This document shows, piece by piece, positions 15,649 to 24,402 of a stretch of 64,000 nt of DNA. The DNA lies in NCBI GenBank assembly GCA_033584155.1, contig CP138355.1:4801501-4865500 (forward strand), written 5' to 3'. Positions within the stretch are counted from its first letter, which is position 1, and the number at the start of each line of letters is the position of its first letter. Below the pieces are notes generated by a model. That model was not told the origin of the DNA. It saw only the letters and a program-made list of their open reading frames with translations, and did not search any database. Both the position numbers and the translations under genes were made by a program. This DNA is from Candidatus Electrothrix scaldis. Its GTDB lineage: Bacteria > Desulfobacterota > Desulfobulbia > Desulfobulbales > Desulfobulbaceae.

Positions 15649-16674
15649 ATGAAACTCACCTGCCCCCATTGCGGAGTCACAGGTTCAATTGATGATAAAT
15701 TTATCGGCAAGCAGTTAAAATGCCCCAAATGTAATGAACGCTTCACGGTAACCGAGGAAGACGCCATACAAACAGCCCCCCCTTCCTCTCCCCCACCTGT
15801 TCCACCCAAGAAATCAAATACGAGCAACTCGCTTCCCAAGCAACAGCCCTCTCAAGAAACCGAAGAGGCGGCATGTACGGGCTGCGGCAATACCTTTCCC
15901 GAAGACGAGCTCATCGAGTTAGGAGGTCGACTGATCTGTGCGACCTGCAAACCAGTAGCACTGCAAAAGCTCAAAGAAGGAGCGGTTGAGAGTGGCTCAG
16001 GTGGACTTGAATCAGGAATAGCTGGTCATTACACCTTGCAGGCTAAGGAGGTTCTCTCGGAGGCCTGGGAAAAGGTCAAGGGCTCTAAAATGACGATAGC
16101 GGGAGCCGTCTTTGCTATGTATTGCATCACCGCCCTCTTGATGTTCATCGGTGGGGCAGCCTTGAATATGTTGGGTCTTAACGGACAGAATTTGACGCTT
16201 TTTATAATCAGCCAGTTAATTCTACAGCTCGTATCTGGAGCAGTATCAGCGCTTCTATACAGTGGCCTCATGATGATGGGCGTACGACGAGCCGTGGACG
16301 AACCCATCAGCTTTTCCACGCTCTTTGACGGTTTTGACAAGGCAAAACAAATCATTATCGTTGCTTTCCTTCAAACGATCATTATTATGCTCGGATTTCT
16401 CCTCCTGGTTATACCAGGTATTTACCTCAGCATAGGATATCTCATGACCTACCCACTGATTATAGAGAAAGACCTTAGCCCTTGGGAGGCTATGGAGGCC
16501 TCGCGTAAAGCCATTCATCATCACTGGTTTCAGGTATTCGGGCTGTTCTTCGTTATGGGCCTTATTTTTATGATTTCCGCCCTTCCCTTAGGTATAGGTA
16601 CGTTCTGGACCATGCCGATGGGCATTATCATGTTCGGTATCGTCTACAGAACAATCTTTGGAACAAAAAAATAA
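15649..16674 (+). CDS. Zinc-ribbon membrane protein (MJ0042-type N-terminus)
   Basis: A 341-residue protein. MKLTCPHCGVTGSIDDKFIGKQLKCPKCNERF is a CxxC...CxxC zinc ribbon of the MJ0042 kind. After a Pro-rich linker a second CxxC pair appears (CTGCGNTF...ICATCKP). From residue 140 there are five or six membrane helices, with the pattern LLLVIPGIYLSIGYLMTYPLIIEKDLSPWEAMEASRKAIHHHW, as in DUF975 and GPDPase-type membrane domains. It opens a run of co-directional, closely spaced genes. A role in membrane assembly or envelope stress is inferred only from the MoxR-type neighbours. Confidence 0.7.
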   Translation: MKLTCPHCGVTGSIDDKFIGKQLKCPKCNERFTVTEEDAIQTAPPSSPPPVPPKKSNTSNSLPKQQPSQETEEAACTGCGNTFPEDELIELGGRLICATCKPVALQKLKEGAVESGSGGLESGIAGHYTLQAKEVLSEAWEKVKGSKMTIAGAVFAMYCITALLMFIGGAALNMLGLNGQNLTLFIISQLILQLVSGAVSALLYSGLMMMGVRRAVDEPISFSTLFDGFDKAKQIIIVAFLQTIIIMLGFLLLVIPGIYLSIGYLMTYPLIIEKDLSPWEAMEASRKAIHHHWFQVFGLFFVMGLIFMISALPLGIGTFWTMPMGIIMFGIVYRTIFGTKK

Positions 16675-16698
16675 AAAGAGATCCTACAGCAAAAACAG

Positions 16699-17259
16699 AT
16701 GCTCATTACGTGCCCCGGCTGCGGAGAACCGCTTCGTCCTGAACAGTACAATAATGACTCGCAATGCACACAGTGCTCGGCCCCACTTCTCTGCACAGCC
16801 TATCCGGCGCTTGTCAGAGACAAAGAGATTGCGCATGCCGAGCACATTGGTGACGAAAAACAGGCAAGCTGCTTTTACCACCCTGCCAAGCAGGCTATTG
16901 TTGATTGCGGCCATTGCGGTCGCTTTCTCTGCGCCCTCTGTGACCTTGAGATGGGAGACGTTCATATTTGCCCGGCCTGCCTGAGCCGGGGCAAGGACCA
17001 GCATAACGTACTTGAGCAAAAGCAAGGACGTGTTCGCTATGACATGCTCGCCTTGGTCCTTGCCTTCTGGCCACTCCTGCTTTTTCTGCCCTTTGCGGTG
17101 ATCAGCGCCCCTGTGGCCCTCTATCTCACCTTGAGGCATTATAAAACGCCATTATCCCTTACCACTGTTACCCGCTGGCGCTTTCCTGTGGCTGCATTGC
17201 TCGCCATCGCGCAACTGGTCGGGATCGGCTGGGGCACCTATTTCTTGATTTCCCTGTAG
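16699..17259 (+). CDS. Membrane protein with B-box-like zinc finger
   Basis: A 186-residue protein. The N-terminus carries a CxxC ribbon (ITCPGCGEPLRPE...CTQCSAPL) and then CFYHPAKQAIVDCGHCGRFLCALCDLEMGDVHICPACL, a B-box-type zinc-binding array often seen at the N-terminus of rhomboid-like or other bacterial membrane proteins. Two helices follow (MLALVLAFWPLLLFLPFAVISAPVALYL and VAALLAIAQLVGIGWGTYFLISL). It lies 24 bases after the previous gene and two bases before the next. Specific function unknown. Confidence 0.65.
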   Translation: MLITCPGCGEPLRPEQYNNDSQCTQCSAPLLCTAYPALVRDKEIAHAEHIGDEKQASCFYHPAKQAIVDCGHCGRFLCALCDLEMGDVHICPACLSRGKDQHNVLEQKQGRVRYDMLALVLAFWPLLLFLPFAVISAPVALYLTLRHYKTPLSLTTVTRWRFPVAALLAIAQLVGIGWGTYFLISL

Positions 17260-17261
17260 GC

Positions 17262-18290
17262 ATGAAAAAAGAAAATACCTATCGTCTGATCAAAGGAAGT
17301 CGCCAACGTGATTTTATCGGCAGCATGTCCAGCCTCTGGCTTGCGGATGATCACCTGCTTCTGGTGAGAAACAGCGGCTGGAAGGAATCATACCGAAAAT
17401 TTTATTTTGCAGATATCCAGGGATTGATTATTGCCAAAACCAAGCAACGGAGAAATCAGACCATCCTCCTGCTGTTTTTCACCCTTTTCTTTCTGGGTAT
17501 GGCTGCCCTGGCTGGTAAAATAGGCGGGATGATCCTCGGTTCAATCACCGTTCTTATCCTGCTTGTTCTCTCAATAAACTGGTTCAAAGGAGAAACCTGC
17601 AGGACCCAGATTGTCACCGCAGTACAAAGCATCTCTCTTCCCTGCAACCGCTTTCCTGTGGCCAAACGTCTCAAGGAAACCCTCACCACCTCCATAACAA
17701 AGGTGCAAGGATCATTTGATGCAGAGCACAGCGAGAAGCTCATAACCACACTTCAAAAAATTTCCGAAGAGAAGAAGGCCACAGCGTCCTCCTCTCGCAA
17801 AGGGGATTCCCAGGAGCAGCAATTCACCCTGTTCTTTGACAAACGCGCCCACATCCTCACCTATATCCTTTTTCTTATCCTGGCAGGTATCAGTGCTGTC
17901 TCTCTCGGGGGACGAGAACAGCTCCTCTATACGACGGAATCCATCCTCTTTGGTCTGACCCTGATTACCATTATAGTGGCCTTGTACCGTCAATCGCGGA
18001 GCAAAATAACAGGCATTTTATCATCTCTCACCTGGATATCGTCTATCATCTTGGTCATTGGAATTGTGTTAAATTTTGGATTAATCGCTGTAGCCATGCA
18101 GCAGACGAACGATATACCCGCCATGCTCAACAACGAGTACAAGCTCTGGATGATGCTGGGCCAGGTGCAACCGGAAGATTCACTCTATCTCAGGGTACTC
18201 CTGATAAGCAGGGCGAGCTGTTTTACCCTGCTGGGCATACTCGGTCTCCTGTTCACCCGCAAAGCGAACAACACAAAGGCAGATGCTTAA
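17262..18290 (+). CDS. Membrane protein, function unknown
   Basis: A 342-residue protein. The first 70 residues look soluble (RLIKGSRQRDFIGSMSSLWLADDHLLLVRNSGWKESYRKFYFADIQGLIIAKT), like a small PH-type domain. A membrane pair follows (ILLLFFTLFFLGMAALAGKIGGMILGSITVLILLVLSI), then a cytoplasmic loop, then four helices in the C-terminal half. It overlaps the next gene by eight bases, so it is co-translated with the B-box proteins. Confidence 0.55.
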   Translation: MKKENTYRLIKGSRQRDFIGSMSSLWLADDHLLLVRNSGWKESYRKFYFADIQGLIIAKTKQRRNQTILLLFFTLFFLGMAALAGKIGGMILGSITVLILLVLSINWFKGETCRTQIVTAVQSISLPCNRFPVAKRLKETLTTSITKVQGSFDAEHSEKLITTLQKISEEKKATASSSRKGDSQEQQFTLFFDKRAHILTYILFLILAGISAVSLGGREQLLYTTESILFGLTLITIIVALYRQSRSKITGILSSLTWISSIILVIGIVLNFGLIAVAMQQTNDIPAMLNNEYKLWMMLGQVQPEDSLYLRVLLISRASCFTLLGILGLLFTRKANNTKADA

Positions 18291-18603
18291 TACCTCCGGA
18301 GCCTGTTTTAACCATGCAAATCGGGAGCCGGTCGCCCGTTGCCCGGAATGCAACCGTTATTTTTGCCGGGAATGCGTCAGTGATCATGATGGCCGCCTGC
18401 TCTGTTCAGCCTGTCTCCACAACACCACCGAGCATCAGGAAGAACGAAAAAGCAGCTGGCTCAAATACCTCATCCCACCGTTTCAGGTTCTCCTGGGAGT
18501 GCTGGGTGCCTGGCTGGCTTTTTATCTCCTGGCCAGCACGCTCCTCTCCATTCCTTCAACCATCCACGATGTGACCTTCCGGCATGAGCAAAAAGCACGA
18601 TGA
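18283..18603 (+). CDS. Small B-box zinc-finger protein with one membrane helix
   Basis: A 106-residue protein. ACFNHANREPVARCPECNRYFCRECVSDHDGRLLCSACL is a B-box-type zinc module closely resembling that in the 16699 gene, followed by one or two hydrophobic segments (LIPPFQVLLGVLGAWLAFYLLASTLL). It overlaps both neighbours (8 and 20 bases). Two such modules in one operon suggest a shared binding partner. Confidence 0.65.
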   Translation: MLNTSGACFNHANREPVARCPECNRYFCRECVSDHDGRLLCSACLHNTTEHQEERKSSWLKYLIPPFQVLLGVLGAWLAFYLLASTLLSIPSTIHDVTFRHEQKAR

Positions 18604-19549
18604 ACTCTTCAGCGTGAGCCATTTTCTGCTCATGGACGAGGCCTTGACTCTAGTCAGGACTGGCGGCCCAAGCGCCCTCTTCTTTTATTATCTCGGAACC
18701 CTCCCCTTTGTTGCGGCGCTGCTTGTCTTTTGGAATGATATGAGCTATTCCAGCTTTGCTGCTGAACATGCTTTGTGGACCTCCCTGCTCATGGGCATGC
18801 TCTTCTGCTGGATGAAAGGATGGCAGGCTGTCTACGGCAGAGTCCTTCATGATATTCGGCTGGGGATTACACCGCAGCTGGCAGGGCCTGCCGAGTTCTT
18901 CCGTATCTGCTTTCGCCAGGCAATGATACAGCCCTGGGGTATTTTCCTTTTCATGCTCTGCATCCCTTTGCTCTTTCTCCCCTTTCCCTGGGTGAATGCC
19001 TTTTTCCAAAATCATACCGTACTTGGGGCGGTTGCGAATAAAAAGGAACTCACCCGCCAGAGTATGGCCTTGGCAGTAAAGGAGAAATGGCAAAACTATG
19101 TAGTCATCTGGATACTCAGCCCCTGGCCCCTTTTTCTCGTCTTTCTGAGCTGCTTCGGCCTGGCTGCACTGATTATTCATTTTGGCGAGATGTATGGTAT
19201 CCGCACAGAGTTCTTCGGCGATCTTCCCTGGTTTGTCATCGGCGTGTTGCTCATCGTTGCCGGGGTCTGGCCTGCCAGCCCCTTGGGAGTAGTACTTGCT
19301 GCCAACATTCTTCTCCTCCTCATTGCCTTGCCCCACCTGATTAATATGCTCACAGGTGTGGAAACCGTCATGCTCCGTAGCGGTTTTTACTGGTTTGCCA
19401 ACACCACCAGCCTGCTGACCATCTCCTGCGGCGTATATCTCCTCCTTGACCCACTGCTCAAGGCCGCCTATACCCTGCGTTGTTTTTATGGGATGTCCTT
19501 ACGGAGCGGGACTGATTTGCTGGTTGATTTGCGATTGGCCAACAAATAA
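18584..19549 (+). CDS. Polytopic membrane protein of the MoxR/DUF58-type operon
   Basis: A 321-residue protein with about eight hydrophobic segments, e.g. SALFFYYLGTLPFVAALLVFW, GIFLFMLCIPLLFLPFPWVNAFF and ILLLLIALPHLINMLTGVETVM. It ends with SLRSGTDLLVDLRLA. A protein of this type commonly precedes the DUF4129 gene in MoxR-DUF58 operons. Here that gene lies 4.8 kb away because the CHAT gene and a RAYT element intervene. Confidence 0.6.
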   Translation: MSKKHDELFSVSHFLLMDEALTLVRTGGPSALFFYYLGTLPFVAALLVFWNDMSYSSFAAEHALWTSLLMGMLFCWMKGWQAVYGRVLHDIRLGITPQLAGPAEFFRICFRQAMIQPWGIFLFMLCIPLLFLPFPWVNAFFQNHTVLGAVANKKELTRQSMALAVKEKWQNYVVIWILSPWPLFLVFLSCFGLAALIIHFGEMYGIRTEFFGDLPWFVIGVLLIVAGVWPASPLGVVLAANILLLLIALPHLINMLTGVETVMLRSGFYWFANTTSLLTISCGVYLLLDPLLKAAYTLRCFYGMSLRSGTDLLVDLRLANK

Positions 19550-19587
19550 GATCGACCAGCCATTATTTGACCACCGGAGAACACACC

Positions 19588-22500
19588 ATGCCCGCTGAAC
19601 TGATGCTAAATTTCCCTGACCCGACGCAGGTCGCTGTTCATCTTCATGTCCCAGATGATGAATATGCGGACATGACCTCGGCCTTTGCCTTTGTCAATCC
19701 GCTCACAGACAAGGACATGGAGGAAATCCGCTGGTACCTGGAGGACTACGGCACCGGCTACCGGGCGGAACCGGATGATGAGCGGGCCAACAGGGTACGG
19801 GAGCAACTGCCCGATTGGGGAACCGCTCTGTTTAAGGCTGTATTCAAAGCGGATGATAAGATCGCTGATAAGGCTTATGAACTTTTCCGTAATTTCCGGG
19901 ACGAGGAGGAAAAAGGCCGACTGCTCACCATTGCTGCTGATCATCCGGCAGTGCTTTCGCTGCCTTGGGAGCTGCTTCGCCCAGCCAGCGGTGTTTTTCT
20001 CTTCGGTGAGACCCCGCGCATCTCCATCCGCCGTCGTCTGCCTATGGCCGGAGAGGGACGCAGGCCCCATAAGCGTAAGCCCAAGCCCGTGCTGCGCCTG
20101 CTCTTCATTGTCAGCCGCCCGGAAGATGCCGGGTTCATCAATCCCCGTACTGATCCGCAGGCTGTGCTGGATGCGCTGGAGCAACAGGAACAGCAGCGGG
20201 TGGAGGTGGAATTCCTCCGCCCGGCCACACTCTCGGCACTTGAGGAACGGCTTCGTGATGAGGATCAGCCTGCTGTGGACATCATTCATTTTGACGGCCA
20301 CGGCGTTTTTAACCGCAGCGGCAAGCTGGGCAAAGATGCGGCAAAGACGCATATCCCGGAGTACATGAAAGGACTGCTTCTTAAGGCGGAAAGCAAAGGT
20401 GAGACAACAGCGGTTCCCAAGCATACCGGCTATCTCCTCTTTGAGGATGAGCAGGGTAAAAAAGCCTTGGTGGAAGCCCGACTGCTGGGTGAGCTGTTCC
20501 ACCGCCAGCGCATCGGTCTGGTGGTGCTGTCCGCCTGTCAGTCTGCGGCAATGGATGAAGACGATGCCATGAGCAGTGTGGCAGCCTGGCTCACCCATGC
20601 CGGTATTCCCGGTGTGCTGGCGATGACGCACAGCGTTTTAGTCACCACTGCCGGACTGCTGTTTGCCCGGTTTTATCGCAGTCTGTTCAGAGGCGATCCG
20701 GTGGGCAAGGCTTTGGACGATGCCCGTGCAGCCTTGTATTTTGATCCCAAGCGGGGGGAACGGCTGCGCGGCGCAGGCGGCAATCAGAGCGTGACCCTCA
20801 AGCTGCACGACTGGTTCCTGCCTGCCCTGTATCAGACCGGCCCGAATCGTCCGCTGCTGAATCAGGATGATGCGGGCGAAGTCCCGGCACCGGACAAAAA
20901 GCATAACCTACCCAAGATGCAGGAGTCGGGTTTCTTCGGTAGAACCCGCGAACTCTGGCGGATTGAACGGGCCTTTACCGTGCATAAAACCCGCCGTTTT
21001 TCCGTTACCGGCTTCGGCGGTCAGGGCAAGACCTATCTTGCCTTGGAAACGGGATACTGGCTGCTACGCACCGGCCTGTTTCAGCGAGTCTGCTTTGTCA
21101 GTTTTTCCGGTTTCCAGGGAGTTGATCCGGTGGGTGTGACGGTCAGCACCCTGGCGACCGTGCTGGATGAAAGTCTGCCTGATGCGGAAGCTGCTGAGGC
21201 AGCTCTGAAACGGATTCCGACGCTGTTGATTCTCGACAACCTGGAGAGCTTGGCCGACGAAGCCGGTCTGCCGGAGCTGCTGATTGCGGCCACCCGCTGG
21301 TCAGAGGCCGGGGACAGTCGCGTCCTGCTCACCTCCCGCCAGCCGGATTTCAATCATCCCAACTATCGCACAGCAGGCACCTTCGAGCATCAATGCCTGC
21401 ACCTCAAGGGCTTAGGGATACAGGATGCGCTGGATTGGTTCGGCGAGCTGATGCGTTTGCCGCCGGAACCGAAATTCGGGATGCCTGAACGTAGTGCCTT
21501 GGTCAATCTGTTTGAGCAGGTGGACTTTCATCCTCTGTCCATCGGCCTGCTGGCGCAGCAGCTCAAGGAACGCCGCCCGGCGGAGTTGGGTGAGCGGCTG
21601 GAAGCCCTGCTGGAGGAGCAGCCCGCTGACCGGGAAGATCGAACCCTGCTGGCCTCGCTGGAATTGTCTTTAGAGCGACTGCCGGAGCGGTGCCGGGAGT
21701 GGCTGCCGAGGTTGGGGGTGTTTCAGGGCGGGGGATTGGAGGAGATCGTGGTGAAGGTGGCCGGACTGGAAGACTATCCCACTGAATGGTCTATTTTGCG
21801 TTTTCACCTGATGCTCTCAGGTTTAATGCAAGCAGAGCGGCTGTTAGAAGGCATCTTTCTGCGCTTCCATCCAACGTTAGCTCCAGCCTTATGGCACCAG
21901 CTTGAGAAGAAAGAGCAAGTCGAATTGCTGGAATGCTATTGCCAAATTTATTATCAGTTGTCCGGGGAGCTGTACCGCTTGGACAATAAGAGCCCTCGTG
22001 CAGCTCGCATCATTGCCCAATGCGAGCTGTCGAATTTACTGCAAGCTATCCATGCAACTTTGCAGGCAGATGGGAACAAAGAGGGAGAGGATTTTGCTAA
22101 CAGAGTTAATAAAATTCTCCGCTTTTTTGGGTTACAGCGAGATACTGAAGAATTGGTAGAGGTGGCTAATAAGGTAGACAGCACGGTTGGCTCTCAGGCA
22201 TGGTTTATCTCCCGTAGCAATTTGGGTGAGCAGCTTTTGGGTAGCGGTCAGATTATAGCAGCAACGCAGGTTTTTAAAGATATCCTTGCCGAGATTGATA
22301 AGACCCCCAGCTATAATCACTGTATTACTTTGCATAAGCTAGGTCGTTGCTGTCGTATGCAAAATCAGCTTGTTGAAGCAGAACAGTACTACCGGCAGGA
22401 ACTGGCTGAATTATCCCATTTGGAGCAGAGCGGTGGAGTGCGGCGAGTAATTGGTTCTGTTTGGACCGATTTGGCTGATGTGCTGTGTGACCAAGGCAAC

Positions 22501-23403
22501 TATATGGAGGCCAAGGTAGCTTATAAAAGAACCCTAGAGATTATGAAAGAGTTGAATGATAAGCGTAGCATTGCAGTAGTTATAGGGCAACTAGGGACCT
22601 TGGCCTATATGCAAGGTGAGCTAGCTCAAGCGGCAGAGTGGCACAAGGAATCTCTTTTTTTCTTTCAACGTATTAACGATCCTGGCATGGAGGCTGTGGC
22701 TTGGCATCAGCTTGGCATGGTCTATCAAAAGACAAAGCTTTGGCAGTTAGCGGAGCAGGCTTACCGGGAAGCTGCCCGACTGAATGAGGTGCTAGGATTG
22801 CTGGCTGGCCATAATGGGGCTGGTACTAGTTGGAATCAACTCGCTCGAATCTGCACGGCTACAGGCCGTATAGCAGAGGCAGAAAAATGGTATAGAAAGG
22901 CATTGGAAGTTCATCAAGCAATAGGCGACCAGCCTCACATTGCCTCTACCCTCAATAATCTTGCAAGCCTTATAGCTAAAGATACGGCAAGGCTAGATGA
23001 AGCTAGCGGCTTGGCCGAGGAATCTCTAGCCATTAAGAAAAAAAATGACCCGACAGCAGTAGAGATATGGAAGGCATATGAGCTGCTGGCCCGTATCGCC
23101 AGTCAACAGGACGACAGCAACCAGGCTACTACGTATCGTGCCAAGGGAAGGCAGGCGTACTTCGCCTTTCTTGGCTGGCGCCAGCAGGTTCAACAGCATG
23201 ATCCGTTGATTGCAGCTGCGGTGCAGGGTGATGATATGGAAGCTGCCTTGGTACCTTACGGTGATGAGTGGGCCAACTTGAAAGCCGCGATCCAGCGCAT
23301 CCTCAACGGTGAGCGAGATGAAGCCGTCCTGTCTGAGTCGCTGAATTACGTGGATGCCGCCATTATTCGCGTTATTCTGGAGGGCATTGCCGAACAGGAG
23401 TAG
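19588..23403 (+). CDS. CHAT protease - NB-ARC NTPase - TPR protein
   Basis: A 1271-residue STAND-type protein. Residues about 100-410 form a CHAT caspase-like domain with the dyad His238 (IIHFDGHGVF) and Cys317 (VVLSACQSA). The NTPase has Walker A GFGGQGKT at 475-482, Walker B LLILDNLE with Asp550, sensor RVLLTSRQ, and HPLSIGLLAQ. From about residue 790 there are tandem TPR units (LGEQLLGSGQIIAATQVF..., LADVLCDQGNYMEAKVAYKRTLEI, LGTLAYMQGELAQAAEWHKESL, LARICTATGRIAEAEKWYRKALEV). Known relatives are NTP-dependent sensors that release a protease, often in anti-phage or cell-suicide systems. ATG 19588 follows CCGGAGA. Base composition drops visibly from about 21.78 kb, so the sensor end may have another origin. 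No substrate gene adjoins it. Confidence 0.88.
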   Translation: MPAELMLNFPDPTQVAVHLHVPDDEYADMTSAFAFVNPLTDKDMEEIRWYLEDYGTGYRAEPDDERANRVREQLPDWGTALFKAVFKADDKIADKAYELFRNFRDEEEKGRLLTIAADHPAVLSLPWELLRPASGVFLFGETPRISIRRRLPMAGEGRRPHKRKPKPVLRLLFIVSRPEDAGFINPRTDPQAVLDALEQQEQQRVEVEFLRPATLSALEERLRDEDQPAVDIIHFDGHGVFNRSGKLGKDAAKTHIPEYMKGLLLKAESKGETTAVPKHTGYLLFEDEQGKKALVEARLLGELFHRQRIGLVVLSACQSAAMDEDDAMSSVAAWLTHAGIPGVLAMTHSVLVTTAGLLFARFYRSLFRGDPVGKALDDARAALYFDPKRGERLRGAGGNQSVTLKLHDWFLPALYQTGPNRPLLNQDDAGEVPAPDKKHNLPKMQESGFFGRTRELWRIERAFTVHKTRRFSVTGFGGQGKTYLALETGYWLLRTGLFQRVCFVSFSGFQGVDPVGVTVSTLATVLDESLPDAEAAEAALKRIPTLLILDNLESLADEAGLPELLIAATRWSEAGDSRVLLTSRQPDFNHPNYRTAGTFEHQCLHLKGLGIQDALDWFGELMRLPPEPKFGMPERSALVNLFEQVDFHPLSIGLLAQQLKERRPAELGERLEALLEEQPADREDRTLLASLELSLERLPERCREWLPRLGVFQGGGLEEIVVKVAGLEDYPTEWSILRFHLMLSGLMQAERLLEGIFLRFHPTLAPALWHQLEKKEQVELLECYCQIYYQLSGELYRLDNKSPRAARIIAQCELSNLLQAIHATLQADGNKEGEDFANRVNKILRFFGLQRDTEELVEVANKVDSTVGSQAWFISRSNLGEQLLGSGQIIAATQVFKDILAEIDKTPSYNHCITLHKLGRCCRMQNQLVEAEQYYRQELAELSHLEQSGGVRRVIGSVWTDLADVLCDQGNYMEAKVAYKRTLEIMKELNDKRSIAVVIGQLGTLAYMQGELAQAAEWHKESLFFFQRINDPGMEAVAWHQLGMVYQKTKLWQLAEQAYREAARLNEVLGLLAGHNGAGTSWNQLARICTATGRIAEAEKWYRKALEVHQAIGDQPHIASTLNNLASLIAKDTARLDEASGLAEESLAIKKKNDPTAVEIWKAYELLARIASQQDDSNQATTYRAKGRQAYFAFLGWRQQVQQHDPLIAAAVQGDDMEAALVPYGDEWANLKAAIQRILNGERDEAVLSESLNYVDAAIIRVILEGIAEQE

Positions 23404-23466
23404 GGCTGGTTCACAAACTCATATTCACCAATACGCAGAACCTCTTCCATTCCGAGGAACAAACCA

Positions 23467-23546
23467 ATGAAAATCGCAAACCCCCTGTACGATGTCGTGT
23501 TCAAATACCTGATGCAGGATATGCGGGTTGCCAAACTGGTCATATC
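23467..23546 (+). pseudogene. 5' stub of an Rpn/PD-(D/E)XK nuclease-type gene
   Basis: GAGGAACAAACCAATG opens MKIANPLYDVVFKYLMQDMRVAKLVIS, the characteristic N-terminus of the Rpn-like, PD-(D/E)XK nuclease transposase family (recombination-promoting nucleases). After about 27 codons it runs into a 9-bp tandem repeat and the RAYT element, and no later part is found. The gene was cut by the RAYT insertion or a linked deletion. Confidence 0.7.
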
Positions 23547-23573
23547 AGGCAAAAGAGGCAAAAGAGGCAAAAG
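23547..23573 (+). repeat. Tandem 9-bp repeat, three copies
   Basis: AGGCAAAAG is present three times without change. It joins the truncated nuclease gene to the left REP hairpin and probably arose by slippage at the insertion junction. Confidence 0.7.
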
Positions 23574-23649
23574 GGGACAGATTTATTTTTTACTTGGCGG
23601 TTGGCGGATAAATGAATATATTGGAAGAAAAATAAATCTGTCCCCTTTT
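23569..23649. repeat. REP-type hairpin left of the RAYT gene
   Basis: A 22-bp perfect inverted repeat (23569-23590 and 23628-23649; core GGGGACAGATTTATTTTT) with a 37-base loop. It ends six bases before the transposase start codon and is the expected substrate of RAYT enzymes. Confidence 0.8.
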
Positions 23650-23654
23650 GAAAA

Positions 23655-24347
23655 ATGCCCCGATCAGCCAGAATCATACTTCCGCATACGCCGCATCACA
23701 TTGTTCAGCGAGGACATAACCGTCAGGCTGTTTTTACTTCCGACGACGATTATAACTATTACCGGGAAAACCTTGCTTTTTTCAAAAAGGAGTTCGGCTG
23801 CCGAATATACGCCTACTGCCTGATGACCAACCATGTCCACCTCGTCATTGATCCCGGCGGAAATCCGGAATCACTCGCACTCCTGATGAAGCGGGTTGCC
23901 GGACGACAGACGAGATATATCAACAAACTGGAGAGCCGTTCAGGCAGTTTGTGGGAAGGCCGCTATAAATCCAGTATAATATCCGCCGAGGAGTATCTAC
24001 CCGCCTGCTGCCGCTATATTGAACTGAATCCCCTGCGGGCCGGAATGATCACTGATCCTGCTCAATATCAATGGTCAAGTTACAGAGCTAAAGTCTGCGG
24101 GAAAAAGGATGCGGTTGTTGATCCGCCGCCGTTTTATCTATCATCAGGAGATACTGAACAGGAACGACGAACAGCATATAAAGAATATGTTTTCGGTACG
24201 GTAGCGGCGTATGAAATCAAGCTGATACGGGAAGCATTGCAGAGGGGGCAGCTGACTGGTAGTGACCGGTTCCGGGAGGAGATTGAAAAAAAACACGGAA
24301 TTCGCATCTCAAATAAAAAGCAAGGTCGGCCCAGACGGAAAAGCTAA
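23655..24347 (+). CDS. RAYT: REP-associated tyrosine (Y1/HUH) transposase
   Basis: A 230-residue protein of the TnpA_REP branch of IS200-like transposases. MTNHVHLVI carries the HUH metal-binding histidines, and CRYIELNPLRAGMI carries the catalytic tyrosine. The opening MPRSARIILPHTPHHIVQRGHNRQAVF is typical. These enzymes cut single-stranded DNA at palindromic REP sequences, and REP-like hairpins lie on both sides. The gene looks intact. It stands between the truncated nuclease gene and the DUF4129 gene, inside an otherwise co-directional operon. Confidence 0.9.
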   Translation: MPRSARIILPHTPHHIVQRGHNRQAVFTSDDDYNYYRENLAFFKKEFGCRIYAYCLMTNHVHLVIDPGGNPESLALLMKRVAGRQTRYINKLESRSGSLWEGRYKSSIISAEEYLPACCRYIELNPLRAGMITDPAQYQWSSYRAKVCGKKDAVVDPPPFYLSSGDTEQERRTAYKEYVFGTVAAYEIKLIREALQRGQLTGSDRFREEIEKKHGIRISNKKQGRPRRKS

Positions 24348-24351
24348 GCCC

Positions 24352-24402
24352 AAAAGGGGGAAAATTGAATATATTGAAAAAAAATAAATCCGTCCCCTTT
24401 TT
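24352..24402. repeat. REP-type sequence right of the RAYT gene
   Basis: AAAAGGGGG...ATAAATCCGTCCCCTTTT is an imperfect version of the left hairpin, and its loop (TTGAATATATTGAA) resembles part of the left loop (ATGAATATATTGG). It overlaps the first 12 codons of the DUF4129 gene. Confidence 0.7.
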
